A stretch of 57,805 nt of DNA from Gammaproteobacteria bacterium (GCA_029862165.1 JAOTXU010000020.1:1-57805), one strand, 5' to 3'. Shown: positions 35,394-44,465, counted from the first letter of the stretch. Program-made: numbers and translations. The notes: generated by a model not told the origin, from the sequence alone.

Positions 35394-36425
35394 ATGGATT
35401 CCCTGCCCGAATTTACGCCGTCAGGCATCTGGCGCAACGGCGACGTACAGTCGCTGGTATCCAGCGTGCCCCTGCGCCGGCCATTCGTCGAGCGACGAAC
35501 GCGCAAAATGTCCGGCATGTCACGGGTCGAAATACTACAGTGCGATGACGGTGTGCGAATAAAGTGCCTGCGCACTGCCCAACCGAGTCAGACAGCCCCG
35601 GTGGCAGTGCTAATCCATGGTTGGCTGGGCAACGCGAACTCGCTATACATGCTGTCTGCATGCAGCGAGCTTTACGACGCAGGTTTCGAAGTCTGGCGAC
35701 TGCAAATGCGCGATCACGGCGACACGCATGATCTGAACCCGGGTATTTTTCATAGTTGCCGCATCGATGAGGTGGTCAGCGCAGTCGGTGCGATTCAACA
35801 AAAAATTGGTGGCCGAAAACTTTGCCTCGGCGGGTTTTCTTTGGGCGCGAATTTCTCACTCCGTGTCGCCGCGCGAGCAGCTGAGGCTGAACTGAACATC
35901 GCCCAGGTTGTAGCAATCTGCCCCGTATTACACCCACCGGCGACGCTGGACGCACTCGAAGACGGTCCGCGTGTTTACAATTATTATTTTATGCGTAAGT
36001 GGCGCCGGGCCCTGCGGCTAAAGCATCAAAGCTGGCCAGACCTATATGACATAGACGAAATCGAGCAGCACGTATCAATGCGTGATCTGACCGAGCATCT
36101 GGTAACCCAATACAGTGATTTCGCGGACTTAACGACCTATCTCAATGGTTACTCGATAATTGGCAACGCGCTGGCGCCGGTGACGGTGCCGTCACTGATC
36201 CTCGCCGCTAAAGACGATCCGATAATTCCCGCTGTCGACATTGCGCATCTGGCCAGACCCGAGAGCCTGACCATTCATGTGACAGAATTTGGCGGTCATT
36301 GTGGTTATCTCCATACGGCGATCGGCCCGACGTGGGCCGACGATGTGCTGGTGCGGCGATTTTCTGCAGCAAACGGCATTAGCCAAGCGAGACGAACTGA
36401 ATCAGCGCGCAGCGATGCCGCCTGA
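35394..36425 (+). CDS. Alpha/beta fold hydrolase (YheT-like)
   Basis: A 343-residue hydrolase. The oxyanion strand is VLIHGWLGN, the nucleophile Ser lies in GGFSLGANFSL, and the C-terminal His is in GGHCGYLH; the Asp is probably in AAKDDPIIP. The length and layout match YheT-type esterases, which act on lipids or medium-chain esters. It lies 44 bases behind the four-helix protein and is the last gene of the putative GbsR operon, or next to last if the GST joins. A methyltransferase plus a lipid-type hydrolase hints at a modified lipid or ester product. Confidence 0.85.
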   Translation: MDSLPEFTPSGIWRNGDVQSLVSSVPLRRPFVERRTRKMSGMSRVEILQCDDGVRIKCLRTAQPSQTAPVAVLIHGWLGNANSLYMLSACSELYDAGFEVWRLQMRDHGDTHDLNPGIFHSCRIDEVVSAVGAIQQKIGGRKLCLGGFSLGANFSLRVAARAAEAELNIAQVVAICPVLHPPATLDALEDGPRVYNYYFMRKWRRALRLKHQSWPDLYDIDEIEQHVSMRDLTEHLVTQYSDFADLTTYLNGYSIIGNALAPVTVPSLILAAKDDPIIPAVDIAHLARPESLTIHVTEFGGHCGYLHTAIGPTWADDVLVRRFSAANGISQARRTESARSDAA

Positions 36426-36443
36426 TTCCTAAAAGGACGATCC

Positions 36444-37052
36444 ATGTACCGATTGTATGACTACCTACCCTCGGGCAACAGCTACAAACCACGCCTGTTA
36501 CTTTCGTTGCTGGGCATAGAATACGAACGTATTGATGTCAACATCATGAAGGGAGAAACGCGAACTCCGGAGTTTCTCGCCAAAAATCCCAACGGCCGCA
36601 TCCCTGCACTGGAACTGGAAGATGGCGAATTCCTGTGGGAATCGAACGCAATACTCTATTTCCTTGCCAGCACGGGCACGCCATACCTGCCAGCGGAACC
36701 ACGGCTCGCTGCAAATGTAATGCAGTGGATGTTTTTCGAACAATACAGTCACGAGCCCTTTATCGCAGTCGCTCGCTTTATTTTGATGCACACAGATGAA
36801 AATCATCCCAGGCGTGCGGAACTGAAAGACAAGATGAAAGGCGGCTATGCGGCGTTGGATGTCATGGAAAAACATCTGCACAACCGTGATTATTTTGTCG
36901 GCGATCACGTAAGCATTGCGGATATCGCGCTTTATGCCTACACCCATGTTGCTGACCAGGGTGGTTTCGATCTGGCGCCCTATCCCGCCGTGCGTAGCTG
37001 GTTGGCGCGCGTGTCTGATCGCCCGGGTCATATACTTATAACGGATCATTAG
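36444..37052 (+). CDS. Glutathione S-transferase family protein
   Basis: A 202-residue cytosolic GST. The N-terminal thioredoxin-like domain (about 1-78) includes LYDYLPSGNSYKPRL, the cis-Pro NGRIPALEL, and the glutathione-binding ES in WESNAILYFL. The helical domain (about 90-200) ends with the N-capping GDHVSIADIALYAY motif. It follows the hydrolase by 18 bases on the same strand and may be read through from the GbsR operon. The substrate is unknown. Confidence 0.9.
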   Translation: MYRLYDYLPSGNSYKPRLLLSLLGIEYERIDVNIMKGETRTPEFLAKNPNGRIPALELEDGEFLWESNAILYFLASTGTPYLPAEPRLAANVMQWMFFEQYSHEPFIAVARFILMHTDENHPRRAELKDKMKGGYAALDVMEKHLHNRDYFVGDHVSIADIALYAYTHVADQGGFDLAPYPAVRSWLARVSDRPGHILITDH

Positions 37053-37090
37053 ACTTACCGACATTAGAGGCCGGCACGTTCCAAAAAACT

Positions 37091-38803
37091 ATGAGTGCCC
37101 TACGCACTTTCCTGATTTTGATCATCGGCCTGGTGGCTGGTCTGTTTCTGGCTCGCTATCTGCCGCGGGACACACCTGGGCTCGACAAAACGGTTCAATC
37201 CGAACCTGATACGGCAATCAGAGAGAATGTGCGCCTGGCCCGACCGACCTTAAAGTTGCTGGCCTCCGATGCCGGGCTACGCACTACAGCGCTGGCAACC
37301 GTCGTGAGCCAACCCACGATTATCGTGGCGGCGATTGCTGATTTCGCGGGGGCGCGCCAATTGTCCGTGGAAACGGGCCACGGTCAGACTGTTCCGGTTA
37401 TCACCGTTGTCACTGCCGATGAAATTCACGGTATCGCGTTACTACGCACTGCCAAAACGTTGAACAATGTTGAAATACTCGAGACGGAAGCCGGCGCCGG
37501 CAGTCTGCAACTGGGTCGCAGAGTGGTTCTGCAAACACCGACCGAAAACTATGATGCCCAGGTAAATTCCGCCGCGACGCAAGATGAACTTGGTGCTTAT
37601 CACTATGCAATCAAAACCACCAAGGCAACACGGGGCGACGCGGCGGCAATTATCGATCCGGGCGCCGGCAAACTATTGGGGCTTGTGAAAAGCGGTAACA
37701 GCGGTGACTTCTACGCCGGAGCTGTCGGTAACGAACCCCTCAACCAACTTATCGCAAGAATAGGCATTAATCGGGAACGTACACTCGATGAGTACACGCA
37801 TTATTACTACGGCGAAACCACACTGGGCAGGCTGACCGTACTGGAACAATTCGTGGCGAGCGAACAATTCGCAAACGCGATTCGGTTTGGTGAATCAATA
37901 CGGGATTTGGACGTTTACACGCAAAAGCACAGCACGCCCTTGCTCGAAACCGCATTTGTCGGCGCCGCGCAACAATCTATCGATAACAAAAAATGGCGAC
38001 GCGCAATAGATTTGATAGACGAAGCCGAACAGGTAGTTGGTCTGAAAGAAAACTTGCGATTGTTGCGTGCAGAAGCCTACCAGGCAGTGGGCGACCTTGA
38101 GTCGGCACTTGATGACTTACTAGCACTGGAAAATCCGGATGCTCACCGGGTACGCGTGATGGTAATCGAGAACGCGATAGCTGCAGGGCAGAGCAGCGGG
38201 CAATCAGGCCTTTCCCTGCTACAACGCGCCGCTGCCGCTGATCCGGATTACGCGCCATACCATCGCTTGCTGGGTGAAACACTTGCACGACAGGGTGATA
38301 TGGCGGGTGCCCTGGTTGCGTTGGAAAGGGCTATCGCTCTTGACCCGAGTATTGCTCTAGAACTCGATCCTCTGCTAAGCCGGCTACGCGCACGACGCAA
38401 TACACCACCGCTTACAGAGGTGCCCATTCAACGTCGCCGGAGCACCTTGTATGTCAACGCAAGAGTGAATGGTTCAACTGAGACGTTTCGCTTTCTCTTT
38501 GACACCGGCGCCAGCTATACAGCCATCACTTCAGAAACGGCACTGCGGCTCGGAATCAACAATATTTTTTTCGGCGCACCGGTAGTTGAACTGGAAACCG
38601 CGAATGGTCGAGTTTTTACCACAACAGCCACCTTAGGCTCCATCGACGTTTCAGGTGCTCGGGTCGACAACGTAGAAGCGGTAATCCTGGAATCGATGAG
38701 CGGTGTCGATGGACTGTTGGGCCAGTCTTTTTTGCGTCACTTCGATGTCAGCATCGATCGCACGCGAGGCGTGATAGCGTTCAATCGTCGTTTGGATGAG
38801 TAG
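37091..38803 (+). CDS. Retropepsin-like aspartic protease fused to TPRs and a degenerate trypsin-like domain
   Basis: A 570-residue protein with one N-terminal membrane helix (about 5-22), so the rest is probably periplasmic. Residues about 50-225 follow the DegP-type trypsin fold (TTALATVVSQPTIIVAAIADF, then LGRRVVLQT, then GKLLGLV) but lack the catalytic His and the GxSGG serine. TPR-like helices follow at about 260-430. The C-terminal domain (about 445-565) is a single-chain retropepsin-like domain with FLFDTGASYTAI and GVDGLLGQSFLRHF, as in clan AA proteases that work as dimers. A C-terminal catalytic domain with a dead protease as sensor or binding module is unusual. Confidence 0.85.
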   Translation: MSALRTFLILIIGLVAGLFLARYLPRDTPGLDKTVQSEPDTAIRENVRLARPTLKLLASDAGLRTTALATVVSQPTIIVAAIADFAGARQLSVETGHGQTVPVITVVTADEIHGIALLRTAKTLNNVEILETEAGAGSLQLGRRVVLQTPTENYDAQVNSAATQDELGAYHYAIKTTKATRGDAAAIIDPGAGKLLGLVKSGNSGDFYAGAVGNEPLNQLIARIGINRERTLDEYTHYYYGETTLGRLTVLEQFVASEQFANAIRFGESIRDLDVYTQKHSTPLLETAFVGAAQQSIDNKKWRRAIDLIDEAEQVVGLKENLRLLRAEAYQAVGDLESALDDLLALENPDAHRVRVMVIENAIAAGQSSGQSGLSLLQRAAAADPDYAPYHRLLGETLARQGDMAGALVALERAIALDPSIALELDPLLSRLRARRNTPPLTEVPIQRRRSTLYVNARVNGSTETFRFLFDTGASYTAITSETALRLGINNIFFGAPVVELETANGRVFTTTATLGSIDVSGARVDNVEAVILESMSGVDGLLGQSFLRHFDVSIDRTRGVIAFNRRLDE

Positions 38804-38807
38804 CGGA

Positions 38808-39110
38808 TCAGAATCGAGGGAATAGATCGTCCAGCTCGATGTCAGAACCGTCCTGACCACACAGCAAACGCGCACCTTTTTCCACGCAAATAGCCAGGCG
38901 CTGCCTTGCTACACCGATTGCGACCGTCAACGCGCTCCAGGAATCTGTGCCCAGTCCGTCACTAACCCGACCCAGCCCTTCAAGACGCAACGGACACGTC
39001 CAGGTTTTGTCGGCGACTTTAAAAGGCCGACCAATACTGACCTGAATGGGCGTGCGATCGCCTTCTGGCGATTCGGCAACCAAGTTTCTTTCGGCGACAA
39101 CGATATCCAT
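38808..39110 (-). CDS. DUF6968-like small protein
   Basis: A 100-residue cytoplasmic protein starting MDIVVAERNLVAESPEGDRTPIQVSIGRP, with WTCPLRLEGLG and a C-terminal acidic tail. The pattern (ER.L, I.IGRP, W.CP) resembles the DUF6968 family, whose function is unknown. It converges with the aspartic protease gene, 4 bases apart. Confidence 0.65.
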   Translation of the reverse strand: MDIVVAERNLVAESPEGDRTPIQVSIGRPFKVADKTWTCPLRLEGLGRVSDGLGTDSWSALTVAIGVARQRLAICVEKGARLLCGQDGSDIELDDLFPRF

Positions 39111-39272
39111 CTGATAGCTCCGCGAGTTGACGCCGCGAAACTTAGCATCGACGCCGCCACGAAGCTTTGATTTGCATCACAGCTCGCACAGAGCATCTCG
39201 ATTATTGTCAAAAGCAGGCGCCTTTTCCCGCCTGATCCTCGTGGGACGGACCCAAGATCATGACGGGGCGAA

Positions 39273-39983
39273 TCAGGGCTCGATCGAATCCAGGTCAAAA
39301 CGACACGGCCCGATCATGCCGTCTGTTTCGATGCTATAGCGCTCAACAACAGACATGTCGCCCGTCTCAAAACGCACCAGTTGCTCACGCTCAACCGGCA
39401 GACCCGTTGCAGGGTCATACCAGAGCACCACAGTGCCCGATGGCTCGCCACTGACTTCAAGTTCGAAACCGATACCGCGCAAGGCAGCGGTTTTGGGATG
39501 CGTCGCAGTTTGCCAGGCAAATGCCTTGGCTTGGACCCAGTCGCGTACATTTCCGTCGGTGCCCTGCGGCGGCGCGCCGTGCGCAAGCATCGCCAGGTTG
39601 TGCAAAATCCCCATGCGGGTCATTCCTAGCAATAGCCCAGCGCGCAGATCGACCGGCAGACCCTCCTCGAAACTATCAGCTTCGATTCCACCACGCATTC
39701 GCACACCATCGGACACCAGCCGAGGCTGCACCACATTGTGATTGAAAACTCCGTTGGCACTAATTGCTGCCATTTCTGGTTTTTGCGTTACAAGATCACC
39801 GGCGAGATTCGCGGTCACGGCTCCACTCGCTTCGATCTCATAGTTGACTCTTAGCACGCTGGCCGAAAGCATCCGGTTTTCTATGTCCCGATAGGCTGCT
39901 TCCGCCTCCTTGTCATTGACCAGCCCTGCACAGCCAACTAACAGTAACTGCGATAGCGCAACTGCGGTCGCGACGTATTTCAT
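39273..39983 (-). CDS. Lipoprotein of unknown function
   Basis: A 236-residue protein with a lipoprotein signal ending in LLLVGCAG, so it is probably anchored in the outer or inner membrane facing the periplasm. The rest looks like an LolA/DUF2092-type beta domain, which can bind lipids (ANLAGDLVTQKPEMAAISANG; VVLWYDPATGLPVEREQ). Its ATG overlaps the end of the isoaspartyl peptidase gene by four bases, so the two are translationally coupled. Confidence 0.7.
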   Translation of the reverse strand: MKYVATAVALSQLLLVGCAGLVNDKEAEAAYRDIENRMLSASVLRVNYEIEASGAVTANLAGDLVTQKPEMAAISANGVFNHNVVQPRLVSDGVRMRGGIEADSFEEGLPVDLRAGLLLGMTRMGILHNLAMLAHGAPPQGTDGNVRDWVQAKAFAWQTATHPKTAALRGIGFELEVSGEPSGTVVLWYDPATGLPVEREQLVRFETGDMSVVERYSIETDGMIGPCRFDLDSIEP

Positions 39984-41002
39984 TCTTCCTTGAAGATCCG
40001 GACGACGGGATCGTCCGCTCCAAGCCGATGACCGCGATACATGCCTTCTGTATTGAAGGGCATTGCTATATTGCCGTCGCGATCGATTGCGATAACACCA
40101 CCATCGCCACCGGCGTCGGCCAGTTTCTCCATGACTACGTATTCGGCAGCTTCCGCCAAAGAAACCTTTTGGTACGCCAGCCGGGCACAGATATCGTGCG
40201 CCACGGCGTGACGAATAAAATACTCGCCATGCCCCGTCGCTGATACTGCGCAGCTGTTGTTATCAGCGTAGGTCCCGGCACCGATTAGAGGCGAATCACC
40301 AACTCGGCCCCAGCGTTTCGCCGTGGTTCCACCGGTTGACGTCGCGGCGGCGAGATTGCCGTCTTTGTCGAGGGCAACGGCACCGACGGTACCAAATTTG
40401 TTTTCAACTGCCAGAGGATTGAGCAAAGCGGCCGGATCAGTCTCTTGCTTGGCAATATGCAGTTGTTCCAGACGAAATTCAGTATCAAACCAACTGTTTT
40501 CCACCAGTTCTACGCCCACTTCTTGCGCAAATAGTTCAGCACCGACTCCGGCCAACATCACATGCGGCGAATCGTCCATCACGCGGCGTGCCAGCTCGAT
40601 CGGGCTGCGCACGTTGCGAACCGCGGCAACTGCGCCGGCAGCCAGATCCCGGCCATCCATGAGCGATGCATCCAACTCGTGGGTTTCTTCCCAGGTGTAC
40701 ACCGCCCCCTTACCCGCATTGAACAACGGAGAGTCCTCCAGCACGCTCACCGAGGCGATAACTGCATCCAGGCTACGGCCGCCACCGGCCAGAATCCGGT
40801 GCCCCGCGTGTAAAGCATCGGCAAGCGTCTTTCGCAGCGCCGTCTCGGTCTCGGCGGGCAGATTCTCGCGGGTCAGCGTTCCTGCGCCGCCGTGTATCAC
40901 CAGACCATAAACCTGTTCCGAAGCCATACTCACCCCACTTGCCCAAATCAGGGCTGTGGTCGCCAGCCCCGCAAAACCCGCTCCAAAAAACCTGATATTC
41001 AT
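39980..41002 (-). CDS. Isoaspartyl peptidase/L-asparaginase (Ntn hydrolase), exported
   Basis: A 340-residue plant-type asparaginase that removes isoaspartyl residues from peptides or hydrolyses asparagine. It has an N-terminal signal peptide (about 1-27). The start VIHGGAGTL is typical. The autocleavage site lies before Thr205 in NKFGTVGAVAL, the nucleophile of the mature enzyme, and TSTGGTTAKRWGRVGDSPLIGAGTYAD is the substrate loop. All key residues are intact. It is exported, so it may act on dipeptides released by the secreted proteases. Confidence 0.92.
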   Translation of the reverse strand: MNIRFFGAGFAGLATTALIWASGVSMASEQVYGLVIHGGAGTLTRENLPAETETALRKTLADALHAGHRILAGGGRSLDAVIASVSVLEDSPLFNAGKGAVYTWEETHELDASLMDGRDLAAGAVAAVRNVRSPIELARRVMDDSPHVMLAGVGAELFAQEVGVELVENSWFDTEFRLEQLHIAKQETDPAALLNPLAVENKFGTVGAVALDKDGNLAAATSTGGTTAKRWGRVGDSPLIGAGTYADNNSCAVSATGHGEYFIRHAVAHDICARLAYQKVSLAEAAEYVVMEKLADAGGDGGVIAIDRDGNIAMPFNTEGMYRGHRLGADDPVVRIFKEE

Positions 41003-41081
41003 GCCTAATCCCCCGGCTGCATGAGGATTCTAACCCGGATAGCCGGCCCCGGAGGACCCAATCCGGGGCCTGTGCCAGTCG

Positions 41082-41113
41082 TTGACAGTGTTTTCCGCTC
41101 TATCATCTATAAT
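41082..41113 (+). promoter_or_regulatory. Possible promoter of the XpaC-TelA operon
   Basis: A perfect -10 TATAAT (41108-41113) lies 20 bases behind a perfect -35 TTGACA (41082-41087). The spacer is longer than the ideal 17, so it may be weak or need an activator. The leader that follows carries two copies of GCCCGGCTGG about 25 bases apart. It lies 70 bases ahead of the small lipoprotein gene. Confidence 0.45.
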
Positions 41114-41185
41114 GTCCGGCCCGGCTGGCGGCTTTGCCCTGCCCGGCTGGCTATATTCGAAATGTTGGGTTGATTCAAAGAAACG

Positions 41186-41320
41186 ATGTCGTACTCCTGG
41201 CGACGAATCCTGGGTGCCGCGCTGCTGATTGCCACGATGGGCTTTTCCTCGTGTGTGGCACTGCTTAACGTGAACACCGACCGTGGCGATACTCCGATTT
41301 ATGTTTCTCCGGAGCGATAG
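41186..41320 (+). CDS. Small (44-residue) putative lipoprotein
   Basis: The ATG at 41186 opens 44 codons: MSYSWRRILGAALLIATMG, then the lipobox-like FSSC and VALLNVNTDRGDTPIYVSPER. A basic N-terminus and a hydrophobic core ending in Cys suggest a lipoprotein with about 20 mature residues. The stop is followed 2 bases later by the XpaC start, and GGAG within the last codons serves that gene's ribosome site. Coupling to the XpaC-TelA operon makes a real gene likely. It has no named family. Confidence 0.6.
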   Translation: MSYSWRRILGAALLIATMGFSSCVALLNVNTDRGDTPIYVSPER

Positions 41321-41322
41321 CA

Positions 41323-42162
41323 GTGCCTGAGATGTACAATCACAAGAAACACAAGGTGCGCTGGCCCGGCCGCGCGTATTTGTTGTACCTGCTGGCGATA
41401 CCACTGGTTCCAGCGTTATTGATTGCGATGGGGCTCGGCGATCTGTCGAAACTGCTCATCTATGGCGGCGCCTTTGCATCTTTCGTGCTCGGTGCGCGCT
41501 TCATGCGCAAGGGGCTGGTAGCAGAAGCGGAGTTTCGCAAGCGCAAGATTGCGAAAGCATCCAGGACGCCATTAAAGACACTCGGTTCCATCTTTACCGG
41601 CGCCGGTACTTTTATTTTGCAATGGCTCGCGATAGGACACTCGCTACCCTTTGCTGCCGTCATGGCCACTCTCGCGTTTGTCGCTTGCGTGCTTTTCTAC
41701 GGCCGAGATCCGGTTGGCAGCAAGTTCAGCAATCTCGGTGGTCACGGCTACACGACCGAAGAAATCATCGCTACCCTCAAGGAAGCTGAGGGGAAGATTT
41801 TTGGCATCGAATCCGCTCGACGTGATATTCGTAATCCTGAGCTGGTGCAGCGGCTGCGACGGATCGTAGAACGCGCGAAACAAATACTCGGCGTAATTGA
41901 AGACGACCCCGGCGACATACGCCGTGCACGAAAATTTCTAAATGTTTACCTCGATGGCGCAAAACGTGTAACTGAAGGTTATGCACACATGCATGGCAGC
42001 GGTAATGCCGGCGAACTCGAAGATAACTTTCGCAACGTGCTGCAAACCATCGAGGGCGTCTTTGAAGAACAGCACCAGAAACTACTGGAACACGACAAGC
42101 TCGACCTGGATGTGCAGATCGAGGTGCTCTCTACACAACTCAAGAAAGAAGGCGTAGTCTGA
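41323..42162 (+). CDS. XpaC family protein (5-bromo-4-chloroindolyl phosphate hydrolysis type)
   Basis: A 279-residue protein. The N-terminal part is hydrophobic with about four helices (RAYLLYLLAIPLVPALLIAM at about 15-34, then further segments to about 125). The cytoplasmic C-terminal half is the XpaC domain (EEIIATLKEAEGKIFGIESA, RRIVERAKQILGVIEDDP, NVYLDGAKRVTEGY). XpaC usually stands directly before telA, as here, and its biochemical role is not known. The name comes from an old phenotype. It starts at GTG behind the small lipoprotein. Confidence 0.88.
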   Translation: MPEMYNHKKHKVRWPGRAYLLYLLAIPLVPALLIAMGLGDLSKLLIYGGAFASFVLGARFMRKGLVAEAEFRKRKIAKASRTPLKTLGSIFTGAGTFILQWLAIGHSLPFAAVMATLAFVACVLFYGRDPVGSKFSNLGGHGYTTEEIIATLKEAEGKIFGIESARRDIRNPELVQRLRRIVERAKQILGVIEDDPGDIRRARKFLNVYLDGAKRVTEGYAHMHGSGNAGELEDNFRNVLQTIEGVFEEQHQKLLEHDKLDLDVQIEVLSTQLKKEGVV

Positions 42163-42185
42163 ATCATCTCCCTGGAGTTATAGCA

Positions 42186-43340
42186 ATGACTGACGAGAAA
42201 CGACAAACGAAAACTGCAGTGCACACGGGCACCACGATCGGCACGACCTCGGTTACACTGCCTGAAATAAAGAACGAACTGGTTCCTTATGCTGAATCTC
42301 AGGGTGAGGACCGAAGGAAAATTGAAGCCTTGATCGCCGAGCTTGATCTGCGCGACTCCAATTCGATTATCTTTTTTGGCAGCCAGGCGCAGGAACAACT
42401 TACGACAGTCTCCGATCAGATGCTTGAAGGCGTCAAGAACAAGGATCTCGGCGCGGCCGGCGAGGCCCTTAGTGAAATGGTCACGACGCTGCGTGGCTTT
42501 GATACGGACTCGCTGGCAAAAGCGGGCTTTTTTGCGCGTTTGTTTGGCAAGGCCAAACCGATCGTCAAGTTTCTCCAACGATACGAAGGCGTACGCGGGC
42601 AAATCGACAAGATCAGCAACGACCTGGACCGTCATGAGACTCGTTTGTTGAAGGACATCACGATGCTCGACCGGCTGTATGAGGCCAACCTGGAGTATTT
42701 CCACTCGCTGGAGCTTTACATCGCAGCCGGTGAGGAACGCCTGCATCGCCTTGACACACAGGAAATTCCGGCGCTCGAACGCGAAACGCAAAACACTGAC
42801 GAAGTCATCAAAGCACAGGAACTGCGTGACCTGCGTAGCGCCAGAGACGATTTGGAGCGGCGTATTCACGATCTGAGGCTGACACGTCAGATCACGATGC
42901 AGAGCTTGCCGGGTATCCGTCTGGTGCAGGAGAACGACAAGGGTCTGGTCACCAAGATCAACTCCGTCATGGCAAACACTATCCCGCTGTGGAAACAGCA
43001 ACTGGCGACGGCGCTTACAATCCATCGTTCAGGGCAGGCTGCAGAAAGCGTTAAGGCCGCAACGGATCTGACCAATGAGTTGCTGGAATCGACATCGGAG
43101 ACTCTCAAGACTGCCAATGCCGAAACGCGCAAACAGCTCGAACGCGGTATTGTCGACATCGAGTCGGTAAAGAAAGCCAATCAAAACCTGATCGATACAA
43201 TAGAAGAGAGCTTGCAGATTGCCGATGAAGGCAAACGCGCGCGCGCCGAAGCAGTCACACAGCTGCAGGAAATGGAATCTCAATTACGTGAATCGCTCGC
43301 CGCCGCTTCTGCACGCGCCGGCGGCAGAACAGGGGGCTAA
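42186..43340 (+). CDS. TelA family toxic anion resistance protein
   Basis: A 384-residue, mostly helical cytoplasmic protein of the TelA/KlaA family. Family marks include SNSIIFFGSQAQEQLTTVSDQML, LSEMVTTLRGFDTDSLAKAG and the long coiled-coil with ELYIAAGEERL. TelA gives tellurite or antimicrobial-peptide tolerance in some bacteria, with an unknown mechanism. The first 30 residues look flexible. It lies 23 bases behind the XpaC gene and 3 bases before the SPFH gene, so it belongs to the operon. Confidence 0.92.
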   Translation: MTDEKRQTKTAVHTGTTIGTTSVTLPEIKNELVPYAESQGEDRRKIEALIAELDLRDSNSIIFFGSQAQEQLTTVSDQMLEGVKNKDLGAAGEALSEMVTTLRGFDTDSLAKAGFFARLFGKAKPIVKFLQRYEGVRGQIDKISNDLDRHETRLLKDITMLDRLYEANLEYFHSLELYIAAGEERLHRLDTQEIPALERETQNTDEVIKAQELRDLRSARDDLERRIHDLRLTRQITMQSLPGIRLVQENDKGLVTKINSVMANTIPLWKQQLATALTIHRSGQAAESVKAATDLTNELLESTSETLKTANAETRKQLERGIVDIESVKKANQNLIDTIEESLQIADEGKRARAEAVTQLQEMESQLRESLAAASARAGGRTGG

Positions 43341-43343
43341 CAA

Positions 43344-44441
43344 ATGGCATTTTGGGACAAACTACTGGGCGAATTCGTTGATGTCATCGAGTGGACAGAT
43401 TCTTCCAATGACACGATGGTCTACCGCTTCGAGCGTTACGGCAATGAAATCAAATACGGCGCAATGCTCACAGTGCGTGAATCGCAGCTTGCGATACTGG
43501 TTAACGAGGGTCAGATCGCCGACGTTTACAAGCCGGGCTTGTACAAACTCGACACCAACAACATGCCCATTATGACGACAATCCAGAGCTGGCCACATGG
43601 CTTCAACAGCCCATTCAAGGCAGAAGTGTATTTTTTCAATATGCGCCAGTTCACCGACCTCAAATGGGGCACAAAGAATCCGGTTATGCTACGAGACAAG
43701 GAATTCGGCCCGGTCCGTCTGCGTTCCTTTGGTACCTACGTCGCGGCAATCGACGATCCGGTGACTTTCCTGAAAGAAGTCGTGGGCACGGACGGACGCT
43801 TCACCACAGATGAGATTACCGCCCAACTGCGCAATCACATCGTGTCATGGTTTGCGACGGCATTGGGAGAATCGGGTATTCCCATTCTCGATCTGGCCGC
43901 AAATTATGATGACCTCAGTAAATACGTCACCAACAAGTTATCGCCTGAGTTTGTTTCTTATGGATTGAAACTCCGCCGTCTGTTGGTCGAGAATATTTCG
44001 TTGCCATCTGAAGTTGAACAGGCACTCGATAAGCGCACGAGCATGGGCATGATCGGCAATCTCCGTGACTATGCGACGTTTCAGGCTGCAGAAGCGATGG
44101 AAGCGGCTGCAAACAATCCGGCAGATGGTGGCGCCGCGGCTGGTATGGGGATGGGCATGGGTTTTGGTATGGCCCACCAAATGGTCAACACGATGTCGCC
44201 CGCCGGCACAGGTGCCGCTCCACCACCTGTTCCGCCCGAGGTCTCCTGGTATCTGGCCGTCGAGGGTCATCAGACTGGTCCGTTTTCCAAGGCGGAAATA
44301 CGCAGCAAACTCGAGACGGGTGATTTGAAACGCGACACTCTGGCATGGCGCCAGGGTTTGAACGAATGGACTCGTGCTGAGCAGATTGATGAGATCGCCG
44401 CGATATTTGCCCAGCAACCGCCACCCGTGCCAAAGGGCTGA
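43344..44441 (+). CDS. SPFH-domain protein with C-terminal GYF_2 domain (YdjI-like)
   Basis: A 365-residue protein. The SPFH/band-7-like domain spans about 1-250 (DSSNDTMVYRFERYGNEIKYGAMLTV, PGLYKLDTNNMPIMTTI, VKDKEFGPVRLRSFGTY-like block). A Gly/Met-rich linker follows (GMGMGMGFGMAHQ). The C-terminal GYF_2 domain is at about 305-360 (WYLAVEGHQTGPFSKAEI, then LAWRQGLNEW). Databases often call this family virion core protein, but it is a cellular membrane-scaffold family; B. subtilis YdjI is related and works with PspA under envelope stress. No PspA gene is present here. Confidence 0.9.
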   Translation: MAFWDKLLGEFVDVIEWTDSSNDTMVYRFERYGNEIKYGAMLTVRESQLAILVNEGQIADVYKPGLYKLDTNNMPIMTTIQSWPHGFNSPFKAEVYFFNMRQFTDLKWGTKNPVMLRDKEFGPVRLRSFGTYVAAIDDPVTFLKEVVGTDGRFTTDEITAQLRNHIVSWFATALGESGIPILDLAANYDDLSKYVTNKLSPEFVSYGLKLRRLLVENISLPSEVEQALDKRTSMGMIGNLRDYATFQAAEAMEAAANNPADGGAAAGMGMGMGFGMAHQMVNTMSPAGTGAAPPPVPPEVSWYLAVEGHQTGPFSKAEIRSKLETGDLKRDTLAWRQGLNEWTRAEQIDEIAAIFAQQPPPVPKG

Positions 44442-44465
44442 GTCAGACTAGCTGAGCCTGCAAAC

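Noticed and set aside
41979..43025. 348-codon minus-strand frame
   Set aside because: Antisense to the TelA gene; composition mirrors the TelA codons and nothing like a protein family is visible.
43344..44441. Phage virion core protein, suggesting a prophage
   Set aside because: The virion core name is a database misnomer for this SPFH family; no phage structural or integrase genes are near.
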